From Bradyrhizobium sp. LTSP849 (GTDB lineage Bacteria; Pseudomonadota; Alphaproteobacteria; Rhizobiales; Xanthobacteraceae), in contig NZ_JYMR01000052.1 of NCBI RefSeq assembly GCF_000938255.1, positions 535,415-599,414 on the forward strand: a stretch of DNA of 64,000 bases. Reading direction: 5' to 3'. Under the pieces are notes generated by a model. That model was not told the origin of the DNA. It did no database searches and saw only the letters and a program-made list of their open reading frames with translations. Position numbers and translations under genes: made by a program. Position 1 is the first letter of the stretch. Every line of letters begins with the position of its first letter. Shown here piece after piece: positions 35,602 through 44,200 of this stretch.

Positions 35602-36108
35602 TCAGTTGCCGCCGTCCTCGCCCTCGATCAATTTTCTCAAGAGAAACATGAGAGCCTCGCGCTCGGCGGGATTTAGCGGAGCGACGGTTTCAACCGTAAT
35701 CTCTCGAGCGCTCGGGATCATTTCCTGGAGGAGCTGCCTGCCGTGACCAGTCAGGGATGCGACGACCTTGCGCTTGTCTGAAGGGTCTGCAGAAAGCTTG
35801 ATCAGCTTACGCTCGACCAATCTGCTGATGATGCCCCTGATCGTGGCCTGATCGATAGCAGTGGAGTTCACCAACTGGGCTTGGGAACTCGGCCCATAGT
35901 CCGAAATCGCGCAAAGTGTCACGAATTGTACCGACGTCAGTTGCCTATCGGCGGCGGCGGCCTGAAATATGGCGAGGTGCCTCTGGTAATTTCTTCGAAG
36001 CAGATGGCCCACCTGCTCCTTGAAGTTGTATGGCCGGTCATCTTCTACGGACGACCTACCCGACCTGACTCTTGCGCTCATTGGGGTGGATTTGGTCCGT
36101 TGCGTCAT
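35602..36108 (-). CDS. MarR family transcriptional regulator
   Basis: A 168-residue winged-helix protein: FKEQVGHLLRRNYQRHLAIF, LTSVQFVTLCAISDYGPSSQ, LVNSTAIDQATIRGIISRLV and the wing KLSADPSDKRKVVASLTGHG. ATG at 36108 is chosen; frames further upstream run antisense through the LysR remnant. It lies upstream of the NMT1-type importer on the same strand with a 390-base gap and probably regulates it. MarR proteins usually answer to aromatic acids or lipophilic compounds. Confidence 0.85.
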   Translation of the reverse strand: MTQRTKSTPMSARVRSGRSSVEDDRPYNFKEQVGHLLRRNYQRHLAIFQAAAADRQLTSVQFVTLCAISDYGPSSQAQLVNSTAIDQATIRGIISRLVERKLIKLSADPSDKRKVVASLTGHGRQLLQEMIPSAREITVETVAPLNPAEREALMFLLRKLIEGEDGGN

Positions 36109-36228
36109 ACTCACATCGATTTCAATGACCGGCCGACGAAGAGCCCGCTCCAATCGGCGGATGCCCTTGTTCGGTACGGTATACGGCACATCAGGACATG
36201 CTGTCACATCCAAACAATCGACGCGGAG

Positions 36229-36382
36229 CGTCGTTGTGCGCCGCTTCCTGCCGCGCATCGACTTCGAATTCTCCGCGGTCTTTCCGGCACAGCGTAGTCC
36301 CTCGCCGGTGGCGCTGGATCTGGTGGAGACCATGCGCAAGTCGCTCGCCGAGTTTGATGATCTGCCGTCTCTTAGCCGTTGA
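36229..36382 (+). pseudogene. 3' fragment of a LysR gene (right copy of the direct repeat)
   Basis: The last 50 codons of a LysR gene without the rest. It reads VVVRRFLPRIDFEFSAVF and continues to the stop at 36380-36382, nearly identical in protein to the end of the LysR gene at 31640-32557 except for the last few residues (LPSLSR against QPALIR). It overlaps the 3' end of the convergent amidohydrolase gene by 11 bases, as an intact LysR/amidohydrolase pair would. There is no upstream domain, so it is not functional. Confidence 0.88.
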
Positions 36383-37745
36383 ACGCCGCCTGCGCCTCCG
36401 GCAGATCCCAGATCTTGCCGATCGCGGCGGTGCCTGCTGCCGTGATCGCCGTCTCATCCGCGCCGAGATAGCGGCCGGCATCGACCAGCACGCGGCCGTC
36501 GACCATGACCTGATCGATATTGGCGCGATTGGCGAGCGCGATCAGCGCGCGGCGCGGGTCGAACAGCGGCTGGAGATGCGGATGGGTGAGGTCGACGACG
36601 GTGAGATCGGCGGTCGCGCCCGGCTCGATGCGGCCGAGGTCCGGCCGCTTGATGACGTCGGCGGCGACCGCCGTGTTCGCCTCGATCAGCTCTGGCGAAT
36701 TCGCAACATCGGCGCGCTGCGAGGTGACCTTGGAGATCAGCGAGGCGGCGTTGAGCTCACCAAGCAGATCCATGTTGTAGCCGTCGGTGCCGACCACGGT
36801 ACGCACGCCATGCTCTGCAAACCGGCTGAAGGCCGCGGTGACGCCGGCGCGCGCGAACACGCGCGGGCAGTTCAGCACGGTCATCCCGCGCGCGGCCATC
36901 AGCTTGAGATCGTCGTCGCTGCTGAACATGCAGTGCGCCGCCATCAGATCCGGTGCAAGCAGGCCGAGCCAATCCAGATATTGCGCCGGCGTACGGCCGC
37001 CATAGCGCTTGCCGATGGTCTCGACCTCGGCCCGGCTCTGCGCCATATGCGTCGTGATGGGCACGCCAAGCTCGCGCGCCCGCGTGGCGCAGGCCTTCAG
37101 CAGATCTGGGCCGCAGGTGTCGGTGGCGTGCGGGCTCATTGCGAGGCCGATGCGGCCGTCGCCGCGATTATTCCAGCGTTGGTAGAGCGCGTCCCACGTC
37201 GCCATGTCGGCGGTGCCATCATCGCCGGAATACTGCACAACGCCATCGGCGCCGGCCTTCGCGTCGGAGGTTGAGAAGAGATACGGCGCGCCGTAGAACC
37301 GGATGCCCATCTCTTCCGCCGCGTCGAACATCTCCGGAATCGAATTGCGGAACGGTTCCATCACCGTGGTGGCGCCGCCCTTGAGTAGCTGGAGGATGCC
37401 GAGACGCGCGACCGCCATGCGCTCCTCCGCCGACAAGATGTCAGCGCCGCGCTTGGTCAGCGGCAGCAGCACCGTGTAGACGATGCTCCGGTTGTTCTTG
37501 CGGCCGTTGCCGTCCTCGCTGTGGCTGCGCGCGACCGCCTCAGAGAAGCAATGATTGTGCAGGTTCAGCAGGCCCGGGAGGACGAAGCGGCCGGGGCGAT
37601 CGTACACCTGGTCCGCAATTGGCTTGCTGCGCGTGACCGCGGCGATCTTCTTGCCTTCGACCAGGACCCAATGGTCGCGCAACACATCCTGCGCGCCGTC
37701 CTTTCGTGACAGCACATAGCTGCCGAAAATTGCTGTGGTGCTCAT
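36372..37745 (-). CDS. Amidohydrolase family protein (ATZ/TRZ, cytosine deaminase-like)
   Basis: A 457-residue metal-dependent hydrolase. His63 and His65 of NLHNHCFSE, the histidine in ITTHMAQSRAEVE, one in LMAAHCMFSSDDD and the aspartate in VVGTDGYNMDLLG fit a mononuclear metal site as in chlorohydrolases and aminohydrolases. The ATG overlaps the stop of the upstream binding-protein gene (ATGA). Last gene of the operon from 45157. It may deaminate or ring-open a nitrogen heterocycle; the exact reaction is not clear. Confidence 0.85.
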   Translation of the reverse strand: MSTTAIFGSYVLSRKDGAQDVLRDHWVLVEGKKIAAVTRSKPIADQVYDRPGRFVLPGLLNLHNHCFSEAVARSHSEDGNGRKNNRSIVYTVLLPLTKRGADILSAEERMAVARLGILQLLKGGATTVMEPFRNSIPEMFDAAEEMGIRFYGAPYLFSTSDAKAGADGVVQYSGDDGTADMATWDALYQRWNNRGDGRIGLAMSPHATDTCGPDLLKACATRARELGVPITTHMAQSRAEVETIGKRYGGRTPAQYLDWLGLLAPDLMAAHCMFSSDDDLKLMAARGMTVLNCPRVFARAGVTAAFSRFAEHGVRTVVGTDGYNMDLLGELNAASLISKVTSQRADVANSPELIEANTAVAADVIKRPDLGRIEPGATADLTVVDLTHPHLQPLFDPRRALIALANRANIDQVMVDGRVLVDAGRYLGADETAITAAGTAAIGKIWDLPEAQAAFNG

Positions 37746-39325
37746 GCGGGGCGTACGTTCCAGAAGACGGCGGTGCCGTCGAGAATGCCGGTGATGGCTT
37801 TGCGATAGGCGGTCGGCTGCTTGTACAGGCCGATCGGAATATAGGGGATTTCCTCGAACGCCAGGGCCTGGATCTCGCGGCAGATGCGCTGCTGCTCGGC
37901 AAGCTCGGAGGCAGCCAGCCACTGGCTGCGCAGGCCGCCCATCTTCTCGCTCGTATACCAGCCGGCGACCTTGCCTTCGCCGCGGATGTTGGTGTTGCCG
38001 GCGGGATTGAGCCAGTCGATGCCCTGCCAATTGCCGACGGCCGCGTTCCAGCCGCCCTGCCCGATCGGATCTTTCTTGAGCTGGCGCTGCAACACCACGG
38101 CGAAATCGAGCCCGGCATATTCGACGTTCATGCCGGCTTTGCGCAAGGAGTCGACCGCGATCTCGCCGAGCGGCTTTTGCGCCAGCGAGTTGGTCGGGAC
38201 GAGCACCACGATCTTCTCGCCATTGTATCCGGCGGCCTTCAGGTCAGCCTTCACCTTGGCGTAGTCGCGCGGCCCACGGAACACGTCGAGGCCGACCTCG
38301 CTCGCCATCGGCGTTCCCGGTGCAAAGAATCCGATCGGCGACACCTGGAACGCCGGATCGGTGCCGGCAACCGCCGTCATGAACGAAGACTGGTCGATCG
38401 CACCCAACAGCGCGCGACGCATGGCGGGATTGTCGAACGGCGGCTGAAGGTGATTGAGGCGCAGCATGCAGGCGTAACCTCGGGGATCGAGGATGCGCGT
38501 CTCGATGTCGCCAGCGGCCTTGATGACGGGAAGCAGATCGTGCGGCGTGGTCTCCTGCCAGTCCTGTTCACCGGTCTGGAGCGCGGCGACGCCGGTGCCG
38601 GCATCGGGCGTGGTGGTCCAGACCACGCGGTCGTAATGCACGATCTTCGGCCCGGCCGTCCAATCCGGCTTACCGTCGCTGCGCGGCTGATAGCGCTCAA
38701 ACTTGGCATAGGCGTTGCGCGCGCCCTGCACGCGCTCGTCGGCGAGATAGCGAAACGGGCCGCTGCCGATCACTTCGGTCAGCGGCTTGAACGGATCCTG
38801 GCTCGCCAGCCGCTCCGGCATCATGAAGCAGGCATTGATCGCCGCTTTGCCGAGCGCCTGCGGCAGCAGCGGGAACGGACGCTTGAGACGGAAACGGATG
38901 GTGCGGTCGTCGGCCGCCGAGAGCTCGTCGGTCGCCTCCATCAGCTCGCCGCCAAAGCCGTCGCGCGCCGCCCAGCGGCGGATGCTGGCAACGCAGTCCC
39001 GCGCGAGTACGCGCTCGCCGTCGTGCCAGAACAGGCCATCGCGCAGGCTGAGGTCCCATTGAAGGCCGTCACCGGAGATGACGTGGCCCGACAGCATCTG
39101 CGGCGAGACCTGGAGCGAGGAACTCATGCCGTAGAGCGTGTCGTAGACCATGAAGCCGTGGTTTCGCGACACCTGCGCGGTCGAATAGATCGGATCGACG
39201 AAGGCGAGATCGATGACGGGGATGAAGCGCAGTGTGGATCGAGACTCGGCGCGGACGATGCCCGGCAGCGACAGCGCCGGCATTGCTGCGGCAGCCTTGA
39301 GGAGCGAGCGGCGGGAGATAGGCAT
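37742..39325 (-). CDS. ABC transporter substrate-binding protein, family 5 (DppA/OppA-like)
   Basis: A 527-residue periplasmic binding protein. The signal is PISRRSLLKAAAAMPALSL with a twin-arginine-like pair; the family 5 features include DLSLRDGLFWHDGERVLARD near 85 and IGSGPFRYL near 180. AGGAG 10 bases upstream fixes the ATG at 39325; frames from 39706 are shadows of the racemase gene. No family 5 permease or ATPase is in the operon, so it must share those of another transporter or act as a sensor. Confidence 0.88.
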   Translation of the reverse strand: MPISRRSLLKAAAAMPALSLPGIVRAESRSTLRFIPVIDLAFVDPIYSTAQVSRNHGFMVYDTLYGMSSSLQVSPQMLSGHVISGDGLQWDLSLRDGLFWHDGERVLARDCVASIRRWAARDGFGGELMEATDELSAADDRTIRFRLKRPFPLLPQALGKAAINACFMMPERLASQDPFKPLTEVIGSGPFRYLADERVQGARNAYAKFERYQPRSDGKPDWTAGPKIVHYDRVVWTTTPDAGTGVAALQTGEQDWQETTPHDLLPVIKAAGDIETRILDPRGYACMLRLNHLQPPFDNPAMRRALLGAIDQSSFMTAVAGTDPAFQVSPIGFFAPGTPMASEVGLDVFRGPRDYAKVKADLKAAGYNGEKIVVLVPTNSLAQKPLGEIAVDSLRKAGMNVEYAGLDFAVVLQRQLKKDPIGQGGWNAAVGNWQGIDWLNPAGNTNIRGEGKVAGWYTSEKMGGLRSQWLAASELAEQQRICREIQALAFEEIPYIPIGLYKQPTAYRKAITGILDGTAVFWNVRPA

Positions 39326-39348
39326 TACTAGAGGCTCCTGAAGGTATC

Positions 39349-39999
39349 TTACGTGTTCAACAAGACGGCACCGATCGCGGCCGCCACCGCCTGCTGTGCA
39401 GGCTCGACCACGGGCACGCCGATCGCCTCCGCGATCGCCGCGCGATGCGACGCCATGCCGGCGCAGCCCATCACCACGACGTCGGCGCGGCATTGCGTGA
39501 CCAGCGCGCGACCGGCTTCGATCAACCGGCCACGGATGTCGGCGCCTGCCGTTTCCGCCGCGCTCGCGCCAACCGACCAGCTTCCGGCATAGCGGCTGTC
39601 GACGCCCATCACCCGGGCCATGCGCTGCTGGCGGCGGATGCTCGACGGCGACAGCGCGATGATTCCAAACCGTTCGCCCAGCATCAGCGCGCGAAAAATG
39701 CCGCACTCGGCGATGCCCAGCACCGGGCGTCCGCCCGCCGCCTCGCGCACCGCATGCAGGCCGGGATCGCTGAAGCAGGCGAGCACGAAGGCATCCGCAT
39801 TGTCGCGCGACACGCGATTCACCAGCGGCATGACCACGCTATCGGCATCGCGCTGCGAGCTGATGCCCGGCGGTCCTTCGGCAAGGCCGACCACCTCGAT
39901 CTCCGGCCCGCCGGCGATCCGCAGCGGCGCGACCGCGTCATCGATCGCCGCCGTCACCGACGCCGAGGAATTGGGGTTGATGACGAGGATGCGGGTCAT
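39349..39999 (-). CDS. Asp/Glu/hydantoin racemase family protein
   Basis: A 216-residue protein starting RILVINPNSSASVTAAIDDAV. Two cysteines in matching places, Cys75 (LACFSDPG) and Cys179 (VVMGCAGMAS), would be the acid and base for racemisation at a carbon next to a carbonyl. The N-terminal INPNSS and the spacing resemble hydantoin racemase and the allantoin racemase group more than glutamate racemase. It lies 8 bases after the NodB-fold hydrolase gene, and the operon also encodes a D-carbamoylase, which supports hydantoin racemase. Confidence 0.85.
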   Translation of the reverse strand: MTRILVINPNSSASVTAAIDDAVAPLRIAGGPEIEVVGLAEGPPGISSQRDADSVVMPLVNRVSRDNADAFVLACFSDPGLHAVREAAGGRPVLGIAECGIFRALMLGERFGIIALSPSSIRRQQRMARVMGVDSRYAGSWSVGASAAETAGADIRGRLIEAGRALVTQCRADVVVMGCAGMASHRAAIAEAIGVPVVEPAQQAVAAAIGAVLLNT

Positions 40000-40007
40000 G
40001 GCACTGC

Positions 40008-40892
40008 TCAGCGGTTACCGGCTTCGTGGCGCAGGAAGTTGGCCGCGATCTTCTCGCCGGTCGTGATCCAGACGTCCGGGCACGACTTTGCGTAGGTCAG
40101 GAACTCGCGCAGCAGGCGCAACCGCATCGGACGGCCGCTGCATTGCGGATGCAGCACGGTCGTCACCATCGCGCCCCAGTCCCTGGTTTCGTCGAGCTCG
40201 TCCTTCCAGATCGACAGCACGTGCTCCTTGGGGAAGATCGAACGCGGGCTGAAGCGCGCCGAGAGGCCGTGCATCCAGTCGTCATAGCTCGCGGTCACCG
40301 GCAGCTCGATCGTGCCGGGCTTGCCGTCGGCGAGACGATGGCGATAGGGCCGCACGTCGTCGCGGAACGAGGAGGTGTAGACAATGCCGTGACGCACCAG
40401 CGCCACCCGCAGCTCTTCGGTGAACTCGCCGTAGGGCGCGCGGTAGCCGGTCGGCCTGACACCAAGCCGGCGCTTCAGCGCCTCAAAACCGCGCTCCAGC
40501 TCCTCCTCGATCCAGGGATCGCCGGGATCAGGCAGGAGATGGTGATAGCCGTGATGGCCGATTTCGTGGCCGGCCTTGAGGATCGACTCCGCCATCGCCG
40601 GATGTGCATCAACCGACCATCCCGTGACGAAGAAGGTCGCCTTGAGATCGAGCTGGTCGAGCAGCTCCAGCAGTTTCGGCGTGCCGACGCGCGCCTCATA
40701 GCCGCCATAGCTCATGGTGATGAGCCGCTGGGCATGCACCGCGTCCTTGCTGGTCCAGGCGCTTTCCGCGTCGACGTCGAACGACAGGAACATCGCGGAA
40801 TTGTACGGCTTCGGCCACGGGTATTCCGGCGCGGGTTCCGCAGTGTTGGCTGGGGTGAGCGGAATGCTCTGAAGTGCCTTACTGTCCAGCAT
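40008..40892 (-). CDS. NodB-fold hydrolase, imidase/PuuE/HpPgdA-like subgroup
   Basis: A 294-residue polysaccharide-deacetylase-fold protein without a signal peptide, so cytoplasmic. LSFDVDAESAW (Asp39, Asp41), EIGHHGYHH (His113/114 and 117/118) and GYRAPYGEF are the metal and catalytic motifs. Before them YGGYEARVGTPKLLELLD matches the subgroup that includes HpPgdA, cyclic imide hydrolases and the PuuE allantoinase, not chitin or Nod-factor deacetylases. Between binding-protein and racemase genes and in the same operon as a D-carbamoylase, it is a good candidate for the hydantoin ring opener; a sugar deacetylase role is less likely. Confidence 0.8.
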   Translation of the reverse strand: MLDSKALQSIPLTPANTAEPAPEYPWPKPYNSAMFLSFDVDAESAWTSKDAVHAQRLITMSYGGYEARVGTPKLLELLDQLDLKATFFVTGWSVDAHPAMAESILKAGHEIGHHGYHHLLPDPGDPWIEEELERGFEALKRRLGVRPTGYRAPYGEFTEELRVALVRHGIVYTSSFRDDVRPYRHRLADGKPGTIELPVTASYDDWMHGLSARFSPRSIFPKEHVLSIWKDELDETRDWGAMVTTVLHPQCSGRPMRLRLLREFLTYAKSCPDVWITTGEKIAANFLRHEAGNR

Positions 40893-41694
40893 TGATGGTT
40901 GCCTTCTCTATTGCGTTGTCGCTCAGTTTCCACTTGGCGAGCAGGGTCCGATAACTGCCGTCGGCAATCAGCGCGTCGACAGCTTCGAGCATGGCCTGCG
41001 CAAGCGCCTTTTCCTTGACCGGCAGCGCGATGCCGGTGAATTGCTGCGAGATCGGCGTGCCGACGGGCGCATACGCGCCGGGTTCGAGATCCATGATGTA
41101 AGGCAGCGTCTCGTTGCCCTGCACGGCGGCGTCGATGCGGCCCTGCTTGAGCTGGGTGCGGGCATCGGCCGAGCCGTCGGTGCCGACGAAGACGATCGGA
41201 GCGCTGCCGCAGTTCTTCTCGCTCCAGGTCGCGATCTCGGCCGGAAACTTGGTGCGGCGGCTGGCGCCGACCTTCTTGCCGCAGAGCGCGGCCAGGTCCT
41301 TGAACTCGGCCGCGCGTGACTGCTGCACGAAGAAGTTCGGACCGCTTTTGAGATAGTCGACGAAGCTCGCCGTGTCATGCCGGCTGGCGTAATCCGTAAA
41401 GCCCGAAAGGATCGCATCGACACGGCCGGTCGAGATCGACGGCATGAACTGGTCGAAGCTTGTCTCCTGCCATTCGATCTTGACGCCGAGCTTGCGGCCG
41501 ATCGCCTCGCCGAGATCGATGTCGAAGCCGGACAGCGCATTGGTGGCAGGGTCGCGGAACTCCATCGGCGGATAGTTCGGCACCAGCGCGATCTTGATAC
41601 TGCCGCGTTTGACGATCTCTGGCGGCAGCTCGATCGCTACAGCCGAAACGGTCATGGCGCCGAAAAGCGCCGCCGCAACCAAAATTCTCTTCAT
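40879..41694 (-). CDS. ABC transporter substrate-binding protein, polar amino acid type (second copy)
   Basis: A 271-residue periplasmic binding protein (SBP_bac_3) with signal KRILVAAALFGAMTVSAVA and start of fold LPPEIVKRGSIKIALVPNYPP. GGGGG 7 bases upstream marks ATG 41694. It is clearly paralogous to the protein at 43325-44152 (shared EFRDPAT/EYRDPAT, GFDIDL/GLDIDL, LKQGRIDAAVQG). Its 3' end overlaps the hydrolase gene by 14 bases. Confidence 0.9.
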   Translation of the reverse strand: MKRILVAAALFGAMTVSAVAIELPPEIVKRGSIKIALVPNYPPMEFRDPATNALSGFDIDLGEAIGRKLGVKIEWQETSFDQFMPSISTGRVDAILSGFTDYASRHDTASFVDYLKSGPNFFVQQSRAAEFKDLAALCGKKVGASRRTKFPAEIATWSEKNCGSAPIVFVGTDGSADARTQLKQGRIDAAVQGNETLPYIMDLEPGAYAPVGTPISQQFTGIALPVKEKALAQAMLEAVDALIADGSYRTLLAKWKLSDNAIEKATINAGQ

Positions 41695-41709
41695 CAACAC
41701 GCCCCCATA

Positions 41710-42474
41710 TCAGATCACCGCCGAAAGAAATGCTTTGGTACGCTCCTCGCGCGGGGCGCCCAATACCTCGGAGGCACGCCCCTGCTCGACGATCGCGCCC
41801 TGGTCCATGTAAACGACGCGGTCCGCGACCTCCCGCGCAAAGCCGAGCTCGTGCGTCACCACCATCATAGTCATACCGCTCTTTGCCAGCTCCTTCATCA
41901 CGGCAAGCACCTCGCCGACGAGTTCCGGATCGAGCGCGCTGGTCGGCTCGTCGAACAGCATCAGCATCGGTTTCATTGCGAGCGCGCGGGCAATCGCCAC
42001 GCGCTGCTGCTGGCCGCCAGACAGCTGCGCGGGATACGAGTCGGCCTTCGCCGACAGCCCGACGCGACGAAGCAGCTCAACGGCCTCGGCGCGTACTTCG
42101 TCGGACTTGCGGCCCTGCACCTGAAGCGGACCTTCGGTGATATTCTCCAGCGCGGTCTTGTGCGGAAACAGGTTGAAGCGCTGGAACACCATGCCCGTCT
42201 TCAGCCGCTGCCGCCCGATCTCCCGCTCGCTGAGGCGATAGAGCCGCCCACCCTGCTCGCGCACGCCCAGAAGCTCGCCGTCAAGCCAGATGCCGCCCGC
42301 ATCGATCGCGGTGAGCTGGTTGATGCAGCGGAGCAGAGTGGTCTTGCCCGAACCGGAGGCGCCGATCAGACACATCACCTCGCCGGGCCAGACGTCGAGC
42401 GAGACACTTTTGAGAGCCTGGAACTCTCCAAAATTTTTGCTGACGGAGCGGATCGCGACGAGGGGTTTTGTCAT
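41710..42474 (-). CDS. ABC transporter ATP-binding protein, polar amino acid type
   Basis: A 254-residue ATPase of the GlnQ/HisP group: GASGSGKTTLLRCINQL (38-54), LSGGQQQRVAIARALAM, MLFDEPTSALDPELVGEV and VVTHELGFAREVADRV. Works with the single permease gene upstream, whose stop it overlaps by 4 bases. Confidence 0.93.
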   Translation of the reverse strand: MTKPLVAIRSVSKNFGEFQALKSVSLDVWPGEVMCLIGASGSGKTTLLRCINQLTAIDAGGIWLDGELLGVREQGGRLYRLSEREIGRQRLKTGMVFQRFNLFPHKTALENITEGPLQVQGRKSDEVRAEAVELLRRVGLSAKADSYPAQLSGGQQQRVAIARALAMKPMLMLFDEPTSALDPELVGEVLAVMKELAKSGMTMMVVTHELGFAREVADRVVYMDQGAIVEQGRASEVLGAPREERTKAFLSAVI

Positions 42475-43328
42475 CGGGCGAACTGCAATGTACCACGCGC
42501 GAAGCGGCGTTCGAGCAGCATCTGGAGTGGGGTCAGGATCGAGACGACGAGCAGGTACCAGAGCCCGGCAACAATCAGCAGCTCGATCACGCGGGAGTTA
42601 GCGTAATAGATGTTTTCGGCGTTGTGCAGCACTTCCGGATACTGGATGACGCTCGCGAGCGAAGTCGCCTTGACCATGCCGATGAACTCGTTGCCGAGCG
42701 GCGGGATCACTACGCGCATCGCCTGCGGCAGGATGATCCGGCGCAGCGCGCGCAGCCGTCCCATGCCGATCGCCTGCGCCGCCTCATATTGTCCCATGTC
42801 GACCGACAGCATGCCGGCGCGCACCACTTCCGACGTGTAGGCACCCTGGTTGATGCCGAGCCCGAGCAGCGCAGCCAGGAATGGCGTCATGACGTCAACG
42901 GCGCGCGCGCTCCACAGGCCGGGAATGCCAATGGTCGGAAACACCAGCGCGAGGTTGAACCACAACAGCAATTGCAGGATCAGCGGCGTGCCGCGAAACA
43001 GCCAGGTGTAGCCGGCGGCGACCGTCTTCAGCACCGGATTGGGCGACAGCCGCATGATCGCAACGACGACGCCGAGGAAGATGCCGAACGCCATCGCCAG
43101 CACCGCCATCACCATGGTGTTGACGATGCCCTCGATGATCACCTTTGCGGTCAGGAAGCGGCTGACATAAGACCATTCGATCTGACCGCCCGCAAATGCG
43201 CGACCGATCGCCGCCAGCACGAGCACGATCAGGGCCGCGCTGAGCCAGCGAAACCAGTGCGGCTCGCGCGCGATCCGCATCCCCGACAGATCGGGAAAAC
43301 CCTCGGCGAGTGCCGGCGCCGGCTTCAT
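42471..43328 (-). CDS. ABC transporter permease, polar amino acid type
   Basis: A 285-residue permease with an N-terminal cytoplasmic lead, a first span (WLSAALIVLVLAAIGRAF) and the HisM/GlnP-like domain; the EAA loop reads YEAAQAIGMGRLRALRRIILPQ. ATG at 43328 overlaps the binding-protein stop (ATGA); upstream frames to 43685 are shadows. Only one permease is encoded, so it probably acts as a homodimer. Confidence 0.9.
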   Translation of the reverse strand: MKPAPALAEGFPDLSGMRIAREPHWFRWLSAALIVLVLAAIGRAFAGGQIEWSYVSRFLTAKVIIEGIVNTMVMAVLAMAFGIFLGVVVAIMRLSPNPVLKTVAAGYTWLFRGTPLILQLLLWFNLALVFPTIGIPGLWSARAVDVMTPFLAALLGLGINQGAYTSEVVRAGMLSVDMGQYEAAQAIGMGRLRALRRIILPQAMRVVIPPLGNEFIGMVKATSLASVIQYPEVLHNAENIYYANSRVIELLIVAGLWYLLVVSILTPLQMLLERRFARGTLQFAR

Positions 43329-44152
43329 TGCGGCGCCGCGTTTAGCATGGGTTGCGCGACCGCATTCGCACCCAGGCCCCATTTGTCGAGAACGGCCTTG
43401 TAGGACCCATCGGTGATCATGGCGGTGAGCTTCTCCGTGACGACCTCGCGGAGCGCCGTATCTTCCTTGCGGAACATGATGCCCTGATAGCCTTTGGCGA
43501 AGGACTCGCCGACGACGCGGTATTTGCCGGGCTCCTGCGTTTGCGCATAAGGCAGCGTCTCGCTGCCCTGCACGGCGGCGTCGATGCGGCCCTGCTTGAG
43601 CTGGTTGCGAACATCGATCGAGTTCTCGCCCGGGACATATTGGATCGCCGGCTTGCCGGACGCCTCGCAATTCTGCTTGCTCCACTTCTCGATCTCGACC
43701 GGGAAACTGGTGCTGCGCGTGGTGCCGACCTTCTTGCCGCAGAGATCGGTGGCGGCTTTCGCCTCGCTCTCGGCCATCACGAAGAACTGCGGGCCCGTGG
43801 TCAGATAGTCGACGAAATCAGCGGTCTCACGCCGCGAGGCGCGATCGGAAATGCCGGAGAGGATGAAATCGGCGCGCTTGGTCTGGAGCGAGGGGATCAG
43901 CTCGGCAAACGGCGTCTCGCTCCAGACGATCTTGAGGCCACCCAGCCGCTTGGCGAGCTCGTTTGCGAGGTCAATGTCGAGCCCGACCAGTTCGCTGGTC
44001 GCGGGATCGCGATATTCCATCGGCGCGTAGGTCGCATTGACCGTGAGCCGCAGCGTGCCGGCCTGTTTGATCTCGGCCGGGAGTTCGGCGGCTCGCGCGG
44101 AGGCGATCGCCGCCAGCGCGGCAAGACCGAGAGAAAGCGAGAGGCGTGTCAT
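43325..44152 (-). CDS. ABC transporter substrate-binding protein, polar amino acid type (first copy)
   Basis: A 275-residue SBP_bac_3 protein. Signal SLSLGLAALAAIASARAAELP, then EIKQAGTLRLTVNATYAPMEYR. It shares long blocks with the second copy at 40879-41694 and feeds the same permease and ATPase. It follows the D-carbamoylase gene by 48 bases. Two binding proteins with one channel suggest two related ligands, such as a carbamoyl amino acid and a hydantoin. Confidence 0.9.
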   Translation of the reverse strand: MTRLSLSLGLAALAAIASARAAELPAEIKQAGTLRLTVNATYAPMEYRDPATSELVGLDIDLANELAKRLGGLKIVWSETPFAELIPSLQTKRADFILSGISDRASRRETADFVDYLTTGPQFFVMAESEAKAATDLCGKKVGTTRSTSFPVEIEKWSKQNCEASGKPAIQYVPGENSIDVRNQLKQGRIDAAVQGSETLPYAQTQEPGKYRVVGESFAKGYQGIMFRKEDTALREVVTEKLTAMITDGSYKAVLDKWGLGANAVAQPMLNAAPQ

Positions 44153-44200
44153 GTCAGCTCCTTTGCCTTTACCGATCCTTGCCAGCGCCGTGCCATTTAA

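Noticed and set aside
35602..36339. Longer MarR-type gene starting at 36339
   Set aside because: The extra N-terminus is antisense to the LysR remnant; the MarR fold begins after ATG 36108.
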